Translations under genes and position numbers: made by a program
The notes under the pieces: model-generated
Seen by the model: the letters and a program-made list of their open reading frames with translations, nothing else
Database searches by the model: none
What the model was told of the DNA's origin: nothing
NCBI GenBank assembly: GCA_039029455.1
Contig: JBCCGE010000052.1
Location: 1-22,106, forward strand
Length of the DNA: 22,106 nt
Origin: JBCCGE01 sp039029455
Lineage (GTDB): Bacteria; Pseudomonadota; Gammaproteobacteria; Arenicellales; Poriferihabitantaceae
Direction: 5' to 3'
Shown: positions 22,090 to 22,106 of the stretch, piece by piece
Position numbering within the stretch: position 1 is the stretch's first letter
Layout: every line of letters begins with the position of its first letter

Positions 22090-22106
22090 AACGTCTGACA
22101 TAAATC

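Noticed and set aside
1..22106. CRISPR array, tRNA or rRNA genes, insertion sequences, toxin-antitoxin or defence genes
   Set aside because: Reading both strands I found no repeat-spacer pattern, no cloverleaf-like tRNA end and no transposase, integrase or defence motifs.

Overview
The window looks like a chromosomal segment of a free-living gammaproteobacterium of moderate GC content. Evidence: Mpl (UDP-MurNAc:tripeptide recycling ligase), the rpsU-yqeY pair, MltA, RNase D, an argS gene followed by a SPOR-domain protein, and a malic enzyme close to argS as in pseudomonads. I see no IS element, integrase, CRISPR array, tRNA, rRNA or plasmid function. Twenty-two genes (one cut by the left edge) fill nearly the whole window, and no gene-free stretch exceeds about 230 bases. 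The species cannot be named from this sequence.

Layout. Positions 1-5508 are read leftwards: an SPL-family radical SAM protein, NAD-type malic enzyme, argS and a partial SPOR-domain envelope protein. Positions 5588-8958 run rightwards: a soluble RnfB-like ferredoxin, an ArsS-type radical SAM enzyme, an agmatinase-family ureohydrolase and a PAT-type GNAT acetyltransferase. Positions 9032-12523 form a tightly overlapping operon: rph, rdgB and a 715-residue fusion of phosphoglycerate mutase (GpmI) with a NUDIX ADP-ribose-pyrophosphatase-like domain. Positions 12552-14155 are leftward: rpsU, a symmetric terminator, yqeY and a secreted DUF4412-like protein. Next come an aspartate aminotransferase (right), a PhnD-like periplasmic binding protein (left), mltA (right) and rnd (left), packed so that each convergent pair overlaps by a few bases. 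The right end holds a small membrane protein overlapping mpl, then dsbA, then a DUF4332 helix-hairpin-helix protein, the last two each with a clear terminator.

How the genes work together. Most are housekeeping: translation (argS, rpsU, yqeY), RNA maturation (rph, rnd), nucleotide pool cleaning (rdgB, NUDIX domain), central carbon (malic enzyme, phosphoglycerate mutase), cell wall turnover (mltA, mpl, SPOR protein) and periplasmic disulfides (dsbA). The less ordinary parts are the GpmI-NUDIX fusion, whose mutase half resembles plant and protist enzymes more than E. coli GpmM, and the ArsS-type enzyme with no ArsM methyltransferase nearby but with a ferredoxin and a ureohydrolase as neighbours. 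Four promoters (argS, rpsU, rph and the SPL-family gene) share a TAKAAT -10 box followed by a C/G-rich discriminator, which suggests common growth-rate or stringent control.
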